Made by a program: the position numbers and the translations under genes. This document shows, piece by piece, positions 34,131 through 47,848 of a DNA stretch of 64,000 bases (position 1 is the stretch's first letter; every line of letters begins with the position of its first letter). The notes under the pieces were generated by a model. The model worked only from the letters and a program-made list of their open reading frames with translations, ran no database searches and had not been told where the DNA came from. The stretch spans positions 7,487,259 to 7,551,258 of the forward strand of contig NC_080714.1 in NCBI RefSeq assembly GCF_019097595.1, written 5' to 3'. Origin of the DNA: Hemibagrus wyckioides. Lineage: Eukaryota; Chordata; Actinopteri; Siluriformes; Bagridae.

Positions 34131-35548
34131 TGTCAGACTGCAAGACCGAGACAGAATAATCACTGAAACTGCGCTGACAAGATTGCAGCTTCTTTGATTG
34201 ATTTTAGACTAGGTTATAACTGCTTCAGTGTTTCACAAGATGTCTGATGAGTTCCATCTAGTGGCAGTTTGGTGAAAGCAAGGTCAATTTTACATTAGAG
34301 GTCTGGCCTTTGATAAGAGAGACTCTTGCCTTAAAAAGATGAATGCCAATTTCTCTATCACTGATCACACTAAAGCTAAACAAAATTTGAGAGTTGGGGG
34401 GTGTACGGTGTTCTCTCTCTCTCTCTATCTCTCATATAGACTTCCTCATAGCAGATCGTTAAGACTAGGACACCTTCAAAGTGTGAACCCTGATCCGAAA
34501 TAACAGACTGCGATGGAAAATATGCAGCAAACGAAATCTCTCTCTCCGCCCTTACTATCCATGTATCTGGTATCTGTTGAAGCAGAGGAATGGGCGAATC
34601 GAGGACAGTCTGATTTCCGCCATTTAGGTAGAGTTATTTCTTAAAGCAAATATTAAGATGAGCTAATTAGGACACGACCCACTTAAACCTACAGCATCCG
34701 TGATCCATTTTGTTCATTTTCCTCTTCGCTCGCGAACATGAAGAGGATGAAGCGCCCTGCACACCTTCCAGCATATCAGCAGCCTGTGACATGAGTGGCT
34801 AGCAATCCGACCACTAATCCTTCACAAAAAGATTTCATCTGCCAGCACAAACGTCTTGATATTATTCCATAAATGCCTCGTGATAGGACAATTCTTTATA
34901 TTCTCAGGTTTCGAGACCACAAAACGATCTGCTCGAGTCGTGACGTTAATCCCAAAGGCCTGGCTCTCAATGAATCACTAGACACACAGCCTGGTTAGCG
35001 CTGGCTACAATGACGTTAGCGTTAGCTAATCGCCGCTAGCAACTTAACCAGCTTTAAAAAACCCGCACAATGTAAGGAAATGCGGTCTTGCTTTCTCTTC
35101 AAATATTTACGTGTATATAACACTCATTCCTATTCCATTTCTGGAAATCTTTTTGCGCTGCAATGGCGTAATTTTCCATTGCGGTCTTTCACTGATGGAG
35201 AAAGACAGAGGCCTCGCTTTTGACGAGCACTGGTTATCTGAATAAGCTAGCAAGCTAACCAAAACCTTGGCAGAATATCAAAGGTTCGGTATTAAATTTA
35301 TAATCCACCAGGTATCACGCACAATGCGCTATTTCGCACCTGAACCAAGGCGTTCATACGCCGAGCAGGAAGCCATTTTGTATTCAGCCCTCGTTTTGTC
35401 TTTTCGCTAGCAAAGGAAGCTAGCTAGCGCTTTTCCTTAGCTAATGCTAACGTCCGCCATTCAGTTCTTTTTCTAATTCAGACACCGACAGTGAACAGCG
35501 CCGGACACAAATTTAGTGTTGTTATCATTTAAAAGCAAGCAAACTCAC
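34131..35548 (-). other. first intron of ywhab
   Basis: About 1.4 kb between the non-coding first exon and the start exon. It is relatively GC-balanced, with a (CT)n tract near 34411-34432. No exon, RNA gene or transposon recognised. Confidence 0.55.
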
Positions 35549-35645
35549 GGTTTAAATAGGGTTTAGTCCCGCTTTTTCTGTATGAAAGCCTCGGTTGGAG
35601 TGTCCGTCCTCCTCTCGTTCTTCACTGTGTCTGGGCTGTACCACT
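35549..35645 (-). other. ywhab: probable non-coding first exon and promoter of ywhab
   Basis: On the minus strand the block ends CCTATTTAAACC with the strong donor GTGAGT at 35548. This matches the vertebrate ywhab layout of a 5' UTR exon separated from the ATG exon by a long intron. The 5' limit is approximate. Confidence 0.55.
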
Positions 35646-36007
35646 TCCGCTAAAGTTGACACATCCGCTTCCTATAAACTGGGCCAGCCCTGCTTTACAC
35701 TGGGGTTGGGTTTTTTTTTCCCCCCTCCTCAAAACAACCAAACTATTATATTTTGATTATTTATTTCACAAAACGCTGTGTGTATAATTCTGAACAAATC
35801 TAATAATTACTGTATGGTCTATCACGTGAGGACGTGGTGGACTCTCTCGGTGTTTCCATCATTACACACCCCTCCAGCATGATACACTTTATATAAGTGC
35901 AGGAACAAGAGACGTTACATTTCATTGTATCAAAAGGACAGGAAGAGGTCAGCCTTGCCCTAACATTCAAAACACCGTGTAGACACTAGAACACTTGTAA
36001 AATACAG

Positions 36008-36013
36008 TTTATT
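36008..36013 (-). terminator. polyadenylation signal of cyc1
   Basis: AATAAA on the minus strand about 230 bases after the cyc1 stop. It gives a short 3' UTR and is the only canonical hexamer seen between the stop and ywhab's first exon. Confidence 0.6.
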
Positions 36014-36240
36014 CGATTCACACCTAGATTTTACATATTAACACAGACGTGTGTATCATAACTGGCCATCCTGGTCCGTCAGCTCACGCTGAACCATTAT
36101 TCGAGTGTTGATAGCCTTTACCCTGGAAATTGTTTGAAATGTCCAAAATCGTTCCCTTTATACAAAGTGGAATGTCCCTTTATACAAAGAGGATGACAGA
36201 GCGGATGCAAATTCTTGACTGACTTGATCGTGGTTCAGGT

Positions 36241-37973
36241 TTATTTTGGTGGCCTGTAGGCAATCTTCCTGCTCTTGAGTACAGACCACCGGTGCCTCTT
36301 TAGATAATACACCAGTGGCACGATGATCGCTGAGCCCATAAGCAACTGGAATAGAAAGAAATATGGTTATAAGGAAACCCGGTCCCTTTCAAGAGAGAGG
36401 GCATGGAAATGGTAGAATAAACTGAATATGACTAATGAATATGAATGAATTCTTCAACTGAAACAACTGAAGAAACCTTTCCTTTAACAAAACCATTCGC
36501 AAAAGAATGTTAAATAGTATTTTTTCTCAAAATGAGGGTAGGAATATGAAGTTGTTGAACCCTTTTGCCACCAACATGGTGAACCAAACAGCTTTTCTTA
36601 GAAATAACTGCTGAATTTTCAATAAGGATCTTTCCATATGTACATAATCTATTAAAACTAATTTTAATAGTGTAAGTATTAACGACATTAGTAATAGAGT
36701 TCTGGAGTTGCCTGTACAGTTAAAAAAGCCGGTATGACTTGCGGAATTTTCATTTTTAAGCATTGTTAAGTCCCTTCTTTAAAGTGTACATAGAAGAGAT
36801 CAAAAGATCATGCATTACCTTGAGGCCCATTTTTTTCCGCTGGTCGTGTTCTGGTTCAGCTGCCCAGCGCAGGAAAGTGCACACATCTTTAGCCACCTGG
36901 CTCATTGTGGCTGGTGTGCCTGTAACAGGACAAAAGCCCTTTCAGTTATTGAGTAATTGTACAGTCATACATAAAAAAGACATCATTTGTACTTTTTAGA
37001 CTTCTATTCATCTGCCATTCACCACACTAGTTTGTTCAAGGAAGCAATTAAGGTATTAGCACTAAAAGTCATGGCATTGAAGTAAAGTCTTCAAACAATA
37101 ACAGCAGAGATACACTGAGCAAGGTTTGCAGTACAAAACACACAGCATTGCTGCATTATTTGAAGAAACAGTATGGAATTTAAGTATGGAACTTAAACAG
37201 CTCATTTTTCATTTATCATTATTATTAATAATAATAAATATTATGGTACAGAGCTACTCTAAAACTCAGGAAATCCAGCTAACTATATTAATTAAAATGA
37301 GCTTTCACATTGTCTTTACTCCTTAGATTAAGCTTGGCCCAAACTGGCACCATTCTCTGGCCAGATGTCCACTCTGAGCATCATGTAAAGGCCTTCTTTC
37401 TTTCTTGCTTGTAGAAAACTCACCATCATCATACTCCAAGATTTCATTATAGATGGGGGGAGCCATGCCGATGGCCTGGCCAGGAAAGTAGGGGTTGTAG
37501 TAGAGTCCCTCTCTCAAAGACACACCAGCAGGGGGATCACAGTAACCAGTCAACAGCGAGAAAACGTAATCCTCACCACCATGCCTGCAGGGTACAAACA
37601 TTCACGTTAACAACTTTATCTAACATATGAAAACCAAAAACAATTCACGACATCAAAACAAACAAAAGCTGCAGTACGGTCCAAATGTCTGAGCTTATGA
37701 CCATAAACTATTTTCTTTTCAGTTCTGTAATGAAGGACACAGTTTGACAAGTACTTTTTCTCTAACAAGACATCATGCTTCACAGATGAAACAATTTGCT
37801 ACCACTTATTGCAAGCGGAGTTAGAGACATGGGGTACGCAGGAGAACTTGACGCCCTGCAAAGGGATAGTAGGTTAAGCAGCCGAATGTAACTGAGGTTT
37901 GAGTACAGTAGAGAAGTGTAAAAACAGAGCACAGGACATGTCCAAGGCAAATATACATACATACATACATACA

Positions 37974-38029
<56 letters not shown>

Positions 38030-40030
38030 TAAATAATACTACACACATACTACTACACATTCTCATCTACTACTACATTACCTGGCATTAACAATGTAGC
38101 TGAGGTCAGGAGGAAGAGCTCCATTGTTAGCGGCACGGGCAGCTTCCGGGCTGGCGTACGGCTTTGGGAAGTAATCAGACAGTTTCCCAGGACGAGTGAA
38201 CATCTCTCCTGATTCATCTGGACCGTCTACTACCTCGATCTGCGAGATGGGAGGAAGAAAGCAAGCTGTTCAAAGCATTTAGTGATGTCTCTTAAATGAA
38301 ATAAACAGATGTTAAAATACAAAGATTCTATTCATGTAAGTGGTTCAACAGCTGCTTATACCACAGTATAATGCTAAAAATCTGACCGGTCAGAAAGTGT
38401 TGATTGATTTTCTGTATGTATGCTCATGGATGCATATTCTCTGTGTATATTAATGCCAGTGAAAGAAAATCAAACCCTGTATCCACAGGGGCAAGTGTCT
38501 CATCTATTTCATCTTTGGGATGAGTGCTCTCCAAAAAATTGGTAGCACAAAACCATTCTACAGTCAAATATAAACCTCAGAAAGACCCTTAAAACCCACC
38601 TCCTCAGCGAGGGCCTTGGCCTCATCCTCTGTGTGCGACACATCGACCAGGTTTCGGAAGGCCAGGTACTCCATACTGTGGCAGGCTGAACACACCTGCT
38701 TGTACACCTGATAGCCACGTCGGACACTGTGAAGACGCAGAAGCATTACAATAAAATATGGCTGTCATAATGACACCATAAAGCAATTACAAAAAGCGTA
38801 AGTGCACCTGGCATGGTCTAAAGCAGAGAGCATGCCACTATGGCTCCATGGATAAGATGGCGCATGTAGCTCGAGGTCAGAGGCTTTCACAGACTGATGT
38901 AAAATCAGTGCAAGTCCGGCTCCTCCTGCAGTCAACACACCCAGAGTAGAGATCGCTGCTTTCTTCCCATTTGACAAACTGGCAAAGGATATATTTGCCT
39001 GGAAATCAGACAGAAATCGAGTTAGCATTCATTCATTCACCTTCAGTAACTCATTTTGACTAGTCAGATTCCTTGTGGATCCAGATCTTATCCTGGGAAC
39101 CACTGACATGAGGATCGCCCGAAATGGGATGCCGCTTTACGGCAGGTCTCCAGGCACTCGCACACACACCTAGGATATATATATATATGCCTGACTGAAT
39201 GAACGGGGACAGTGGGAGGAAACCTGAGAACATGAAAAACTCAACCAGTGAACCAAACTCAGGATCAAACTGCCACCGTGTATTAAAAATTATTTACAAT
39301 ATTTTGTTAAGATGTTAACGAGCATACACACACACGATCATCAATCGACCATTGATGCAATATGTGGCAGCTGAACACACTTTTCTTTAGAGTTAAATCA
39401 AGGTCAAAGCTTGACAAATAAATCTTACTGCAGGCCAAACAAGCAATCCTGGAGGTTCACAGAACTTTCTAAGCATGCAAAGTTCATACATTAGCATGTG
39501 ATATTTTTCTATAGGTCTTCAACACCTGACTCTGGACTGAAGATCAGATCCAATAACCTGCTAGTTATTGCTTCTAAGGTGCACCAGCCATGGAGGTGGC
39601 AGCAACCTCAATACAATCCACTTCAGCTAATAAATTATATATAGGCATGAATGAACTTTCCAAAATGTCAGCGTCTCCTATGGAAGAGGACAGGCTCAGA
39701 CATATTGTACACATCAATGACAAATAAAATAAAATGGAACTAAAGCTAGAAAATGAGTAAATGTGGTTCATAGAAAAACACTGCAAGCGAAATAACCCCA
39801 TATTTAGTGACAACGACAAGGTGAGTAAAATATCACTAATGTGACCTTGTGTTTTCTGTCACAGCTGATTGTTAACCTTTAACCAGCAAGGCAAAAGTCG
39901 CGACATTTTCTCTAAATTGTTATCTGCGTGTTTAAACGACTTGACTCACTCGAGAAAACTGAGCTGGATGTTTAGAGTGGAGTAAAGCTCTGCCGGTAGA
40001 CCGCCACACACACACCCGGAGCGCCGCCAT
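36241..40030 (-). CDS. cyc1: cytochrome c1, heme protein of respiratory complex III
   Basis: Cytochrome c1 passes electrons from the Rieske protein to cytochrome c in the inner mitochondrial membrane. Coding exons: 40030-39950, 38998-38808, 38726-38600, 38239-38082, 37584-37424, 36919-36819, 36345-36241: 924 bases, 307 residues (human 325, with a longer presequence). The N-terminus [17 protein letters not shown] is Arg-rich without acids, a mitochondrial presequence. A bipartite sorting segment follows ([19 protein letters not shown]). The heme motif CSACH lies in exon 3. The axial methionine is in [12 protein letters not shown]-terminal membrane anchor ([11 protein letters not shown]) is followed by [12 protein letters not shown]. 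All introns are GT-AG and no lesion was seen. Confidence 0.97.
37978..38024. repeat. (TA)n microsatellite
   Basis: A TA tract next to (ATAC)n units, within the cyc1 intron between exons 4 and 5. It accounts for the poly-Ile/Tyr frames. Confidence 0.95.
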
Positions 40031-40344
40031 TTCTGCTCCTACATCGACCTGCTGAATTGCCCTGGCAGTGCGCATGCGCATTACACACGGCGATTTCAAG
40101 ATTGCTTCATGGCGGAGTCTCACGCTGTGTAGTAGTGGCTTTGACAGAGGATGTAGTGTACTGGTGTATCAGGTGCGGCAGGACTGGGAGATGTTGGGCA
40201 GTGTTATTGCGTTGAGAGATTGTCCAGCGCTGACATTAATATTAAAGGACATAATTGGTGGCTGTTTGGGACTGTTCACTCAGAAAGAAGTACTAAACTG
40301 TACTGTTTACTTTGTCTCTGGGGTTGTACCTTCAAGTGTATAAC

Positions 40345-41250
40345 CAAGTAAGTATATATACATGTTCCAACATGACAAGCAAGGTTCATAAAGACATGGC
40401 ATGGATGAACGAGTGGAGAAACTTCACTGGTCTGCACAAACACCTCAACCCGATAGAACACATTTGGGATGAATTAGAGCAGAGACTGTGAGCCAGGTCT
40501 TCTAGTCCAACATCGGCGCCTGACCTCACAATTGCGCTTCTAGAGGAATGGTCAAAAATTCCCATAAACACACTCCTAAACCTTGCGGAAAGCCTTCCCA
40601 GAAGCTGTTATAGCTGCAAAGGGCAGGCCAACTTCATATTACATTCATGTGCATGTAAAGACAGACAACCCAGTTTTGGCATGGCTCGAAGTCTCCACTC
40701 TAATTCATCCCAAAGTTGTTCTATCAGGTTGAGGTCAGGCCAGTCAAGTTCCTCCACACCAAACATGCTTATCCATGTCTTTAGGGACCTTGCTGCACAG
40801 TCATGTTGAAACTGGAAGGGGTCATCCCCCAAACTGTTCCCACAATGTTGGGAGCAATGAAATTGTCCAAAATGTCTTGGTATGCTGAAACATTAAAAGT
40901 TCCTTGCACTGGAACTAAGGGGCCCAGCCCAACCCCTGAATTCAAGGATTTGGATGGGTGTCCCAGAACTTTTGGCAATATGGCAGTGTATGATGTATCT
41001 TTAAAAAAAAAAAACTGGAACTTCAGGGCCTAATCCAAGCCTATTCCAGCATGACAATTCTCCTGAGCACAAAGCAAAATTGTAAAGCTGACTGAAAAAT
41101 TTTGGTATGAATTGGAACTACTACCTACCTTGTGCCTGACCTTTTCTAATGGTCTTGTGGTGTGAATGGGCAAATCTCTGTAGTGGTCAACAGGTATATA
41201 TAAGTGTCACTGGTCAGGTGTCCACATACATTTTGCTATATAGTAATCAG
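40345..41250. mobile_element. composite of Tc1-like transposon fragments
   Basis: On the plus strand, 40420-40500 encodes LNPIEHIWDELEQRL, the C-terminal E motif of a Tc1-like transposase. On the minus strand, 40790-40690 encodes a second, related end (LIEQLWDELEWRLRAMP), preceded by VSAYQDILDNFIAPN at about 40910-40860. Two copies thus face each other. Further right, plus-strand 41040-41170 again resembles a transposase C-terminus, and 41215-41250 (GTCCACATACATTTTGCTAT) looks like a Tc1 terminal repeat. All are broken by stops. The cluster lies between the cyc1 promoter and the eif2s2 3' end. Confidence 0.75.
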
Positions 41251-41259
41251 GTATATAAA

Positions 41260-41660
41260 CTGTGAGTGACCAGTCACATGATGTTCATAGGTGATGTATT
41301 AGGGCCTCATGCAGCATTGTGATATACAGAACACAGGCGTTTGTTTTCAGTAACTGGGGCATGGCCATTGCAGTTTAAATGGATTAAATTGGTTTCCTTA
41401 TTAGGAAACAACCAAAGTTTGTTAAAAAAAAACTATTGTGGACAAATACAAACAAAATAGCTGCAGTAGTGGGATTAATCAAGAGTGTTTACAGGACCAG
41501 AGTTTTTGCAAGAGCAGGCAGAGAGACAAGATTCATTTTATGAGCATGTGTTTATATAGACATTAAGATTAAAGTGTCTAAAATCCTGCCCACATCATAC
41601 AGAAACTACTGCATTTGCTTGAGAACCACAGTCAGGCACGGGAGACACACAGACATTGTT
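41260..41660. other. intergenic remainder between the Tc1 cluster and eif2s2
   Basis: Nothing recognisable: no exon, RNA gene or clear repeat. Confidence 0.5.
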
Positions 41661-41677
41661 GTTATAGAGTAAATTTT

Positions 41678-41683
41678 TTTATT
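41678..41683 (-). terminator. candidate polyadenylation signal of eif2s2
   Basis: AATAAA on the minus strand about 880 bases after the eif2s2 stop, at the edge of otherwise unique sequence. It implies a 3' UTR of about 0.9 kb. Confidence 0.5.
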
Positions 41684-42563
41684 AAAAAATCAGTTTTAAA
41701 CAATGACATCCATCTTACTTTCATCTGAAACACTGTACTGTAATGTCTCCTGCCCCATTATTTTTTTTTATACAACCAACACAATCATACAGCTCTGTAT
41801 TTTTTAATATTGTGCAGGTCTGTTCTGTTTTGTAAAGATGTTCAAAACTTATATGTAGATGTCACCTTCATTAAACTGTGTGATAATCAGTAAACAACCA
41901 AAATCCTAAGCACAGCAGTCAGAGCCTGACACTCTTGGCGGAGTTTTGTCACAGAGGTAGCAGAGCTCTCCAAATCCTCAAGGCTGAATCAAATCACACT
42001 TAAATGGAATCTATATAAAGCCAACTTGACAAAAATATGTTGTTAACAGGTCTCTTTAGAGAGAGCGAACTCGATCAGTCGCCATAAAAGGTCTGCGATT
42101 CTATGTGGTTCAGTTTTAAAAAGCAGGAGAAGACGGCACAAAGCTCACTTGCCCAGACTTCCACCTACTATATTCACACACAGAAATCAGAACAGTAGAA
42201 CGAAATCTGCTACCAATGTGCAAATAAAACGTGAGTCTGAAATGCTCTGGCCCCCCCCATCCCTGCTTCTCACACTACTTTGTTAAATCAAAAGTTGTGA
42301 TCTTTCTGACAAAGTGAGATGATGTGACTCATTAAACAAGGATGGCTCAAGCTGTCCAGCCCTCCTGCTTATTGTACTTTAATGTTTTCTTTTAGATTAC
42401 AACCAAAAAAAAAGAAAAAAAATCCACTCTATACTTTTTCACCAGTTCACTCCAAAAGTCCATGACTGAGAATAAACTAGCACTGAGCAGTTGAAGTGGC
42501 CATATGGGGCAGCGCAGGGTTTGGTAATGGAAAGGAGAATGAGAAAGTGTAGAGGTCGCCTCA

Positions 42564-45500
42564 TTAGTTGGCTTTGGCGCGGAGTTGCGCTCTCTTGCCC
42601 GTGACGGCCTGGAAGCCTGTTTTAATGCTGGCCACAGAGCAGCGCGAGTGACACGTCTCACACTGCAGGAAGTACAGGCGAGTGTCCTTCTGCAGGATGG
42701 TCTCTGGAGAGCGGCACGTATGACAGGTCACGTATTCCTCTGTAAAATTCACACGGAGAACAATACAAGTTGTCAGATAGCGGTAATGATTAAGGGGGGA
42801 AAAGTCAGCATGTTTAACTCAGAATGCAGACCCCTTTCTCACCTGACCAATCAGGTCACAGCCAGAAAGTGTATCAGGAATACAAACAGCTCAGGGGTAG
42901 AAAGATTATACAACACCGTCTAACACTAAGAATGCTATGCTGGCTTTATTACAGAAGAAAACAGCCACCTTGTAAAGGTGTAAATGGAGAATCATTTACA
43001 AGGGCATAGATTTAGTCACTACTCTCTGTGTAAATGTATTGCTTTTAAGTATATTCTCATACCAGAAGTACATTTTTATAATTAAAGGTTTCTCTCATCG
43101 GCAAAGCAGCAGACAAATCGACTTGATATACTAAAGGCATACAGTTTATTGTAGAGGTCCATGGAATTAAATATAAAGCTCCATACTGGTTCTTTAAAAG
43201 CAGAATTCTAGATGGTTTATTTTTAACCATATAATGCACCACATATGGTATAGATGTTAGATCCTATGCAGTGCAGACATATACCTGGTGGGAAGCCTTT
43301 GGGATTAGGATAAATCACAAAAACAATTATAAAGAAGGTCGGCACCATTGTTATGGAGCCAGGATCATCCGTGTATATCTGTCCATCTGATTGGTGGGCA
43401 GTTTCCATTTTATTGTTCTGTCCACATTCAAATAAATTGGCGCTTGGTTTCCCCCAACTGGAGAAAACAGCCTAGGAGTGTTGCCAAGGAGGTTGCTGAG
43501 TGGACACACTATTACACAGCCTTCATGACTCGGAGGGAAGTGAAAACAACAAGGACAGGTTGTGTGACGATCTGTCTGTTTGCAGTAACACTTCCTTTTC
43601 ATTTCATTTTCTGACTGGAAATCCAAAGCTGGTCAGAAATCCATCATCATCATCATCATCATCATTACTATTATTATTCCTAGATCTCCATCTAGGCTGG
43701 TTTAATAGCTAATACAATCAGATGCAGGGCAGGCATCAGTGGAAACCTAGTTGCTATAGTTACAATGTGTGTGTTTATACAAGATCAGCACAAATCTTTG
43801 GCAACAATATGATCTAGACTTTGTATGTTTTGTAAAGATATTAAAGCTAGAACAGCCCTGCACAATTAAAATACATTCACACTGTATAATAACGGAACAT
43901 CCCACAAATTCATGCAATACTAATCGACTTACTGATGTATCTTCTCAAGACGTTCTCTATTTGTTTTTGCTGGAATCGCCCTTTGATGACTAGCTGGTTA
44001 TTTCCATCTATGGAACCGCTGCAAACACATAACGTATATTAATACAAAAAAATTACAGCGTGCAGCCTAACGTCTATTAATAGCCGCGTTTACCTCGTTC
44101 CCAACTCGGCCAGTAAGAAAGCCAAAAGATGTTTCGGCTGTCGATGCAAGCTGTAAAGAGACGCAAACTATTAGACTTTCACATTCATCGTAGTACTGAC
44201 ACACGGAAAGAGTCTACACAAAGGAGATGAGCGACGCATGCTCACAGTTTGCAGATGTCGGTGAAGTTGACGAAGGATGTTTTCTTTGTTCCCACTCGCA
44301 CCACTTGAGGGGGTTTCATTACAAACTTCCTCTTCTCTCCAGCCACCATGTCGGGATTCTTCTCCCTCATGATGTTAAAGACGCGACTTAGCAGCTGTTG
44401 ACACAGAGATGACCATAAGGGGGGAAAAAAAAATCAAAAAAATCTACTAAGCCTGCAGAATCAAACCCTGGTGTGTTTAACTTTCAGTGCACTTCATTTA
44501 TGCAAGTGAAAACGTATTCATGACACTAAGGTGCAGATCAGAGCATTTTATAGACAGGGTTTCACTTCAGAATTCCAGCACAGTTTGACTAATGAGAAAG
44601 TGAGTCGACTCTGAATCGACTCGGCTGCAGTGAATCAAATATGCCATGTATATTTGATTGCAGCATTTATCAGCAGATACCAAGCTGATAAATTGAGCCA
44701 AAGTACAGAGTTATAATCAGCATGTGTTTGGACCAACAAAAATCTTGCAAAGCTCTTTATAGTTCTTTCTATAATCAAGGAATCATTTTTGTAGCTCTGT
44801 GCAGTGTAATTTTTTTGATTACTACATGCATTTGGCAAAGGTTTTGTCTTTTTCCCTTTCCCACTGCTGTACTTCTGACCAATAAAGGAAAAGTTTTACG
44901 AGCATGTCTCTCTGCCAACATTTCACTAATTTAAAAAAGGTAAACACTAAGTACAGACATGAACAGAATCAAGCAATGTCCAGATCACAGAAAAATAAGA
45001 CGTGTATTTTGTTGTTGTTTTTTTTTTAAGAAAAGCGTACTTAAACTAAATCAAGTGATTTGTTTATGACAAAACTAATAAACAGGAGAAGCTTTAAAAC
45101 CAACATTCAGCATGCAGTGATTCCATTATAAAGGGGAACTGGCAAATAAAGGAGAGTTTCACAACATGATATGGAGAAAAAGAAAAAATGGTCATGCTGT
45201 TTGAACACCTGTTCACATCATGCAGCCAGTCAATGTAATTACATAACACATCTGCAAACAGCTGGCATGATCTACCTAAGAGGCTACATTATACCAAACA
45301 ATCTAGGAATGTGTGTGTGTACCTCGTCATATGTGTAGTCTCTCTCTGAGCCTGCCCAAGCTGGGCCAGTCTGAGAGCTGAACGTGATGCCGTCAGCATT
45401 TTTACTCTCATCGTCCTCCAGAGCTGTAAAGAGGGGGAAAAAAAAAAACACATTGTGAATGAAGAAATACAGAGTGTTTCATATGAGCCACCTTTTTAAA

Positions 45501-46919
45501 AAGTCATGCCATCTAAAAGGTAAAAGATCCTTTATTTTGCCATGTAAACACAAAGATATTTCCTAGAGAAATTCAAACAATGCTGGCTGAGATGGAAAGG
45601 AAAGGTTTACACAGTATGGAACATAGATGACTTGATAAAGCAAGGATTTGGCAACCATTTCACATGTGTGGGAACATTTTAGTATTAACAGGCAACAATT
45701 ATTTTACATTATGTATAACTCTGTTATAATTTAACAGACAGTCTTTCATTGGAGAAAAAAAAACAATTGTTGACTAAGTACAGTAAAGTTTTCGCTCACC
45801 ATCATCTTTGTCAACTGCATCACCTTCCTCAACAAATTCCACCTTCTTGGGCTTCTTCTTCTTTGCTGGCAGCATCAGGTCCAAGTCATCATCTTCCATC
45901 ACTTCAGGCTGCTCACCTTCAATCTTCAGCTCCTGGTCAACCAAACCAATAACTCGCAATTATTTCTTCAGGAGACCTTTAGCTCAAACATGCAGCTAAA
46001 GTGTGCACTTTCCTTTAGGCTTGTATCAACATGACTCATTATTTTAGGAAGTCACTAAACGAGGAAACTACAGTATGACTTATCTTGTGCAATATTAGGT
46101 CAACGTAAAGTGGGATTGTTTGCAGGGGAAAAGGCTTGACTGTGGACGCAAGATTTACATACCTTCATGCCTTCTTCAATATCGTTGTCAAACACTTTCT
46201 TCGGCTTCTTTTTCTTTTTCTTCTGATTGAAGAAATTTAAATCGTCCAAGTCATCTGTGATCTCTGCGGATTTGCAAAAACATCACACTGTTCACTATCA
46301 ATTAAACAAAACCCAGCCTGACTGAATGGACAGCAAAGCTAACAAACCAATATTTACAAATCTAAGTCTTGGATCCTAACCGTATCCTACTTAAAACATG
46401 TTTTATGCTGCATTTCTAGTACAAACACAAGGAAAAAGAGCATTTTTTTTTAAAGGGATGCTGGATGTCTATCGGAAATAGCATTGGCACCTTTTTTCTT
46501 CCCTTCCTCTTCTTCTGGCTCCACCTCACGCTCCTCTCCTGCCTCAGGCTCGGCTTCACGAGGCTCAGCCTGCTGCGTCTCCTCGCTGACTCCATCGCCT
46601 TCTTCATCTAGCATAAAGGGCTTCTTCTTCTTCTTCTTCTTCTTGGTCGTGGTGGGATCGAATAAGATCTGCAAAAGTCACATTGGAAGATCCTGAGGAT
46701 ATGACTGGTTATATGCCTACCCAAAAGGGGTGTTCTGTATTTACAGACGTAATGCTGATTTCAGAGCTCATTGTGTTAGTCCTGCTCTGATGCTGTACAT
46801 TTGGACACCATGTAGTGCACTTACATAAGGAGTGTGCAACTATTGACATTTGGCCAGGCTTATTTAAATCAGATTTCTAAAACTGCATGTGCTTGTTTTC
46901 TGTGCATTTGTAGATTGCG

Positions 46920-46958
<39 letters not shown>

Positions 46959-47350
46959 GGAGGAGGCTTCCCTTCTCTTTAAAACAACGAGGTTGCTGCT
47001 CATTGAAAATTAGCATCTATGGCACTTTAAAAAAGGGATCCAACACGTGCTAGGTGAAAAGGAACAAATATATTGGCTCAGATATATTGTCAGTGTTGCA
47101 AAGGTCATATTCTAAGCAGCTGCTTATTTATCAAAGACATATTCGAGTAAACAAAAAAATTTCGAGCCCCATTTGCTAGCTTACCGCTAATAAACGCAGC
47201 TCACTGTGCGTTAGCAGAGTTAGCGCTCGTGCTAGTTAGCTACCTGATAAGGCCCAAAGTCATGGTCTAAGACACTCATTTGTTTCACTGAAAAACCAAG
47301 GCTGCAAAACGAAAAACTGTCTAGTTTCGACTCACCTCGTCTTCTGACAT
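42564..47350 (-). CDS. eif2s2: eukaryotic translation initiation factor 2 subunit 2 (eIF2 beta)
   Basis: eIF2 beta is part of the GTP-bound complex that delivers initiator tRNA to the 40S subunit. Coding exons: 47350-47336, 46668-46491, 46263-46163, 45932-45800, 45423-45323, 44394-44246, 44150-44094, 44018-43933, 42739-42564: 996 bases, 331 residues (human 333). The first exon encodes only MSEDE. The disordered N-terminal half has three lysine boxes (eight lysines; six then PKK; four then PKK), which bind eIF5 and eIF2B. The conserved core runs from [14 protein letters not shown]. The C-terminal C4 zinc finger (CHTC ... CETC) is followed by [24 protein letters not shown]. The third lysine box is shorter than the human one. 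No lesions seen. Confidence 0.97.
46925..46957 (+). repeat. (GT)n microsatellite
   Basis: An uninterrupted GT dinucleotide tract in eif2s2 intron 1. Confidence 0.9.
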
Positions 47351-47820
47351 GGTCGCTGTAACAAACGGGTGTTTTCAAAAGCGCCTCAGTGACAATAAAA
47401 CAGCTAAATGGCACAGCACCTCTTCACCATAAGTGTCTTGCATCAGCAAATGAAGCCCGAGTGCGCACGCGTATTTCCGACGGGTGATGATGACGCGTGT
47501 AGACCGCGACGTGTGTGTGCTCATGTTTTATTCCTACCTGTCTTCCGACAAATTCCGGCACCGCCCTTCCAGGCTGATTTGACACAATGCGGGTGGGCTT
47601 GCTGCTTCTCTGAAACCACGGGGCCTGTTATCGCTGTAAAGCTTTCATTGAGCTATTACAGGACTTTGTGGAAGATGAGTTCTTATACGGACTACATTCT
47701 TTATCACTGTATACCATGATATAGTGAAACCACTAAAATACTAAATCACTGACATGTCCAGTTACCTCCGTTGGGCAATGTAATATTATGAGTTGTAACA
47801 CTGTCTATTCATTCCAGGAG
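47351..47820. promoter_or_regulatory. eif2s2 promoter region / end of chmp4b
   Basis: The first roughly 200 bases upstream of the eif2s2 ATG are GC-rich with several CG dinucleotides, consistent with a TATA-less housekeeping promoter. The rest separates eif2s2 from the chmp4b 3' end. No other gene is supported. Confidence 0.4.
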
Positions 47821-47842
47821 TCCATGACACTTAGTGATTCTC

Positions 47843-47848
47843 TTTATT
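47843..47848 (-). terminator. candidate polyadenylation signal of chmp4b
   Basis: AATAAA on the minus strand about 1.4 kb after the chmp4b stop. That distance suits the long 3' UTR usual for this gene, but nearer signals cannot be excluded. Confidence 0.4.

Noticed and set aside
42585..42923. Plus-strand 112-residue frame over eif2s2 last exon
   Set aside because: Antisense of the zinc-finger exon of eif2s2; no independent support.
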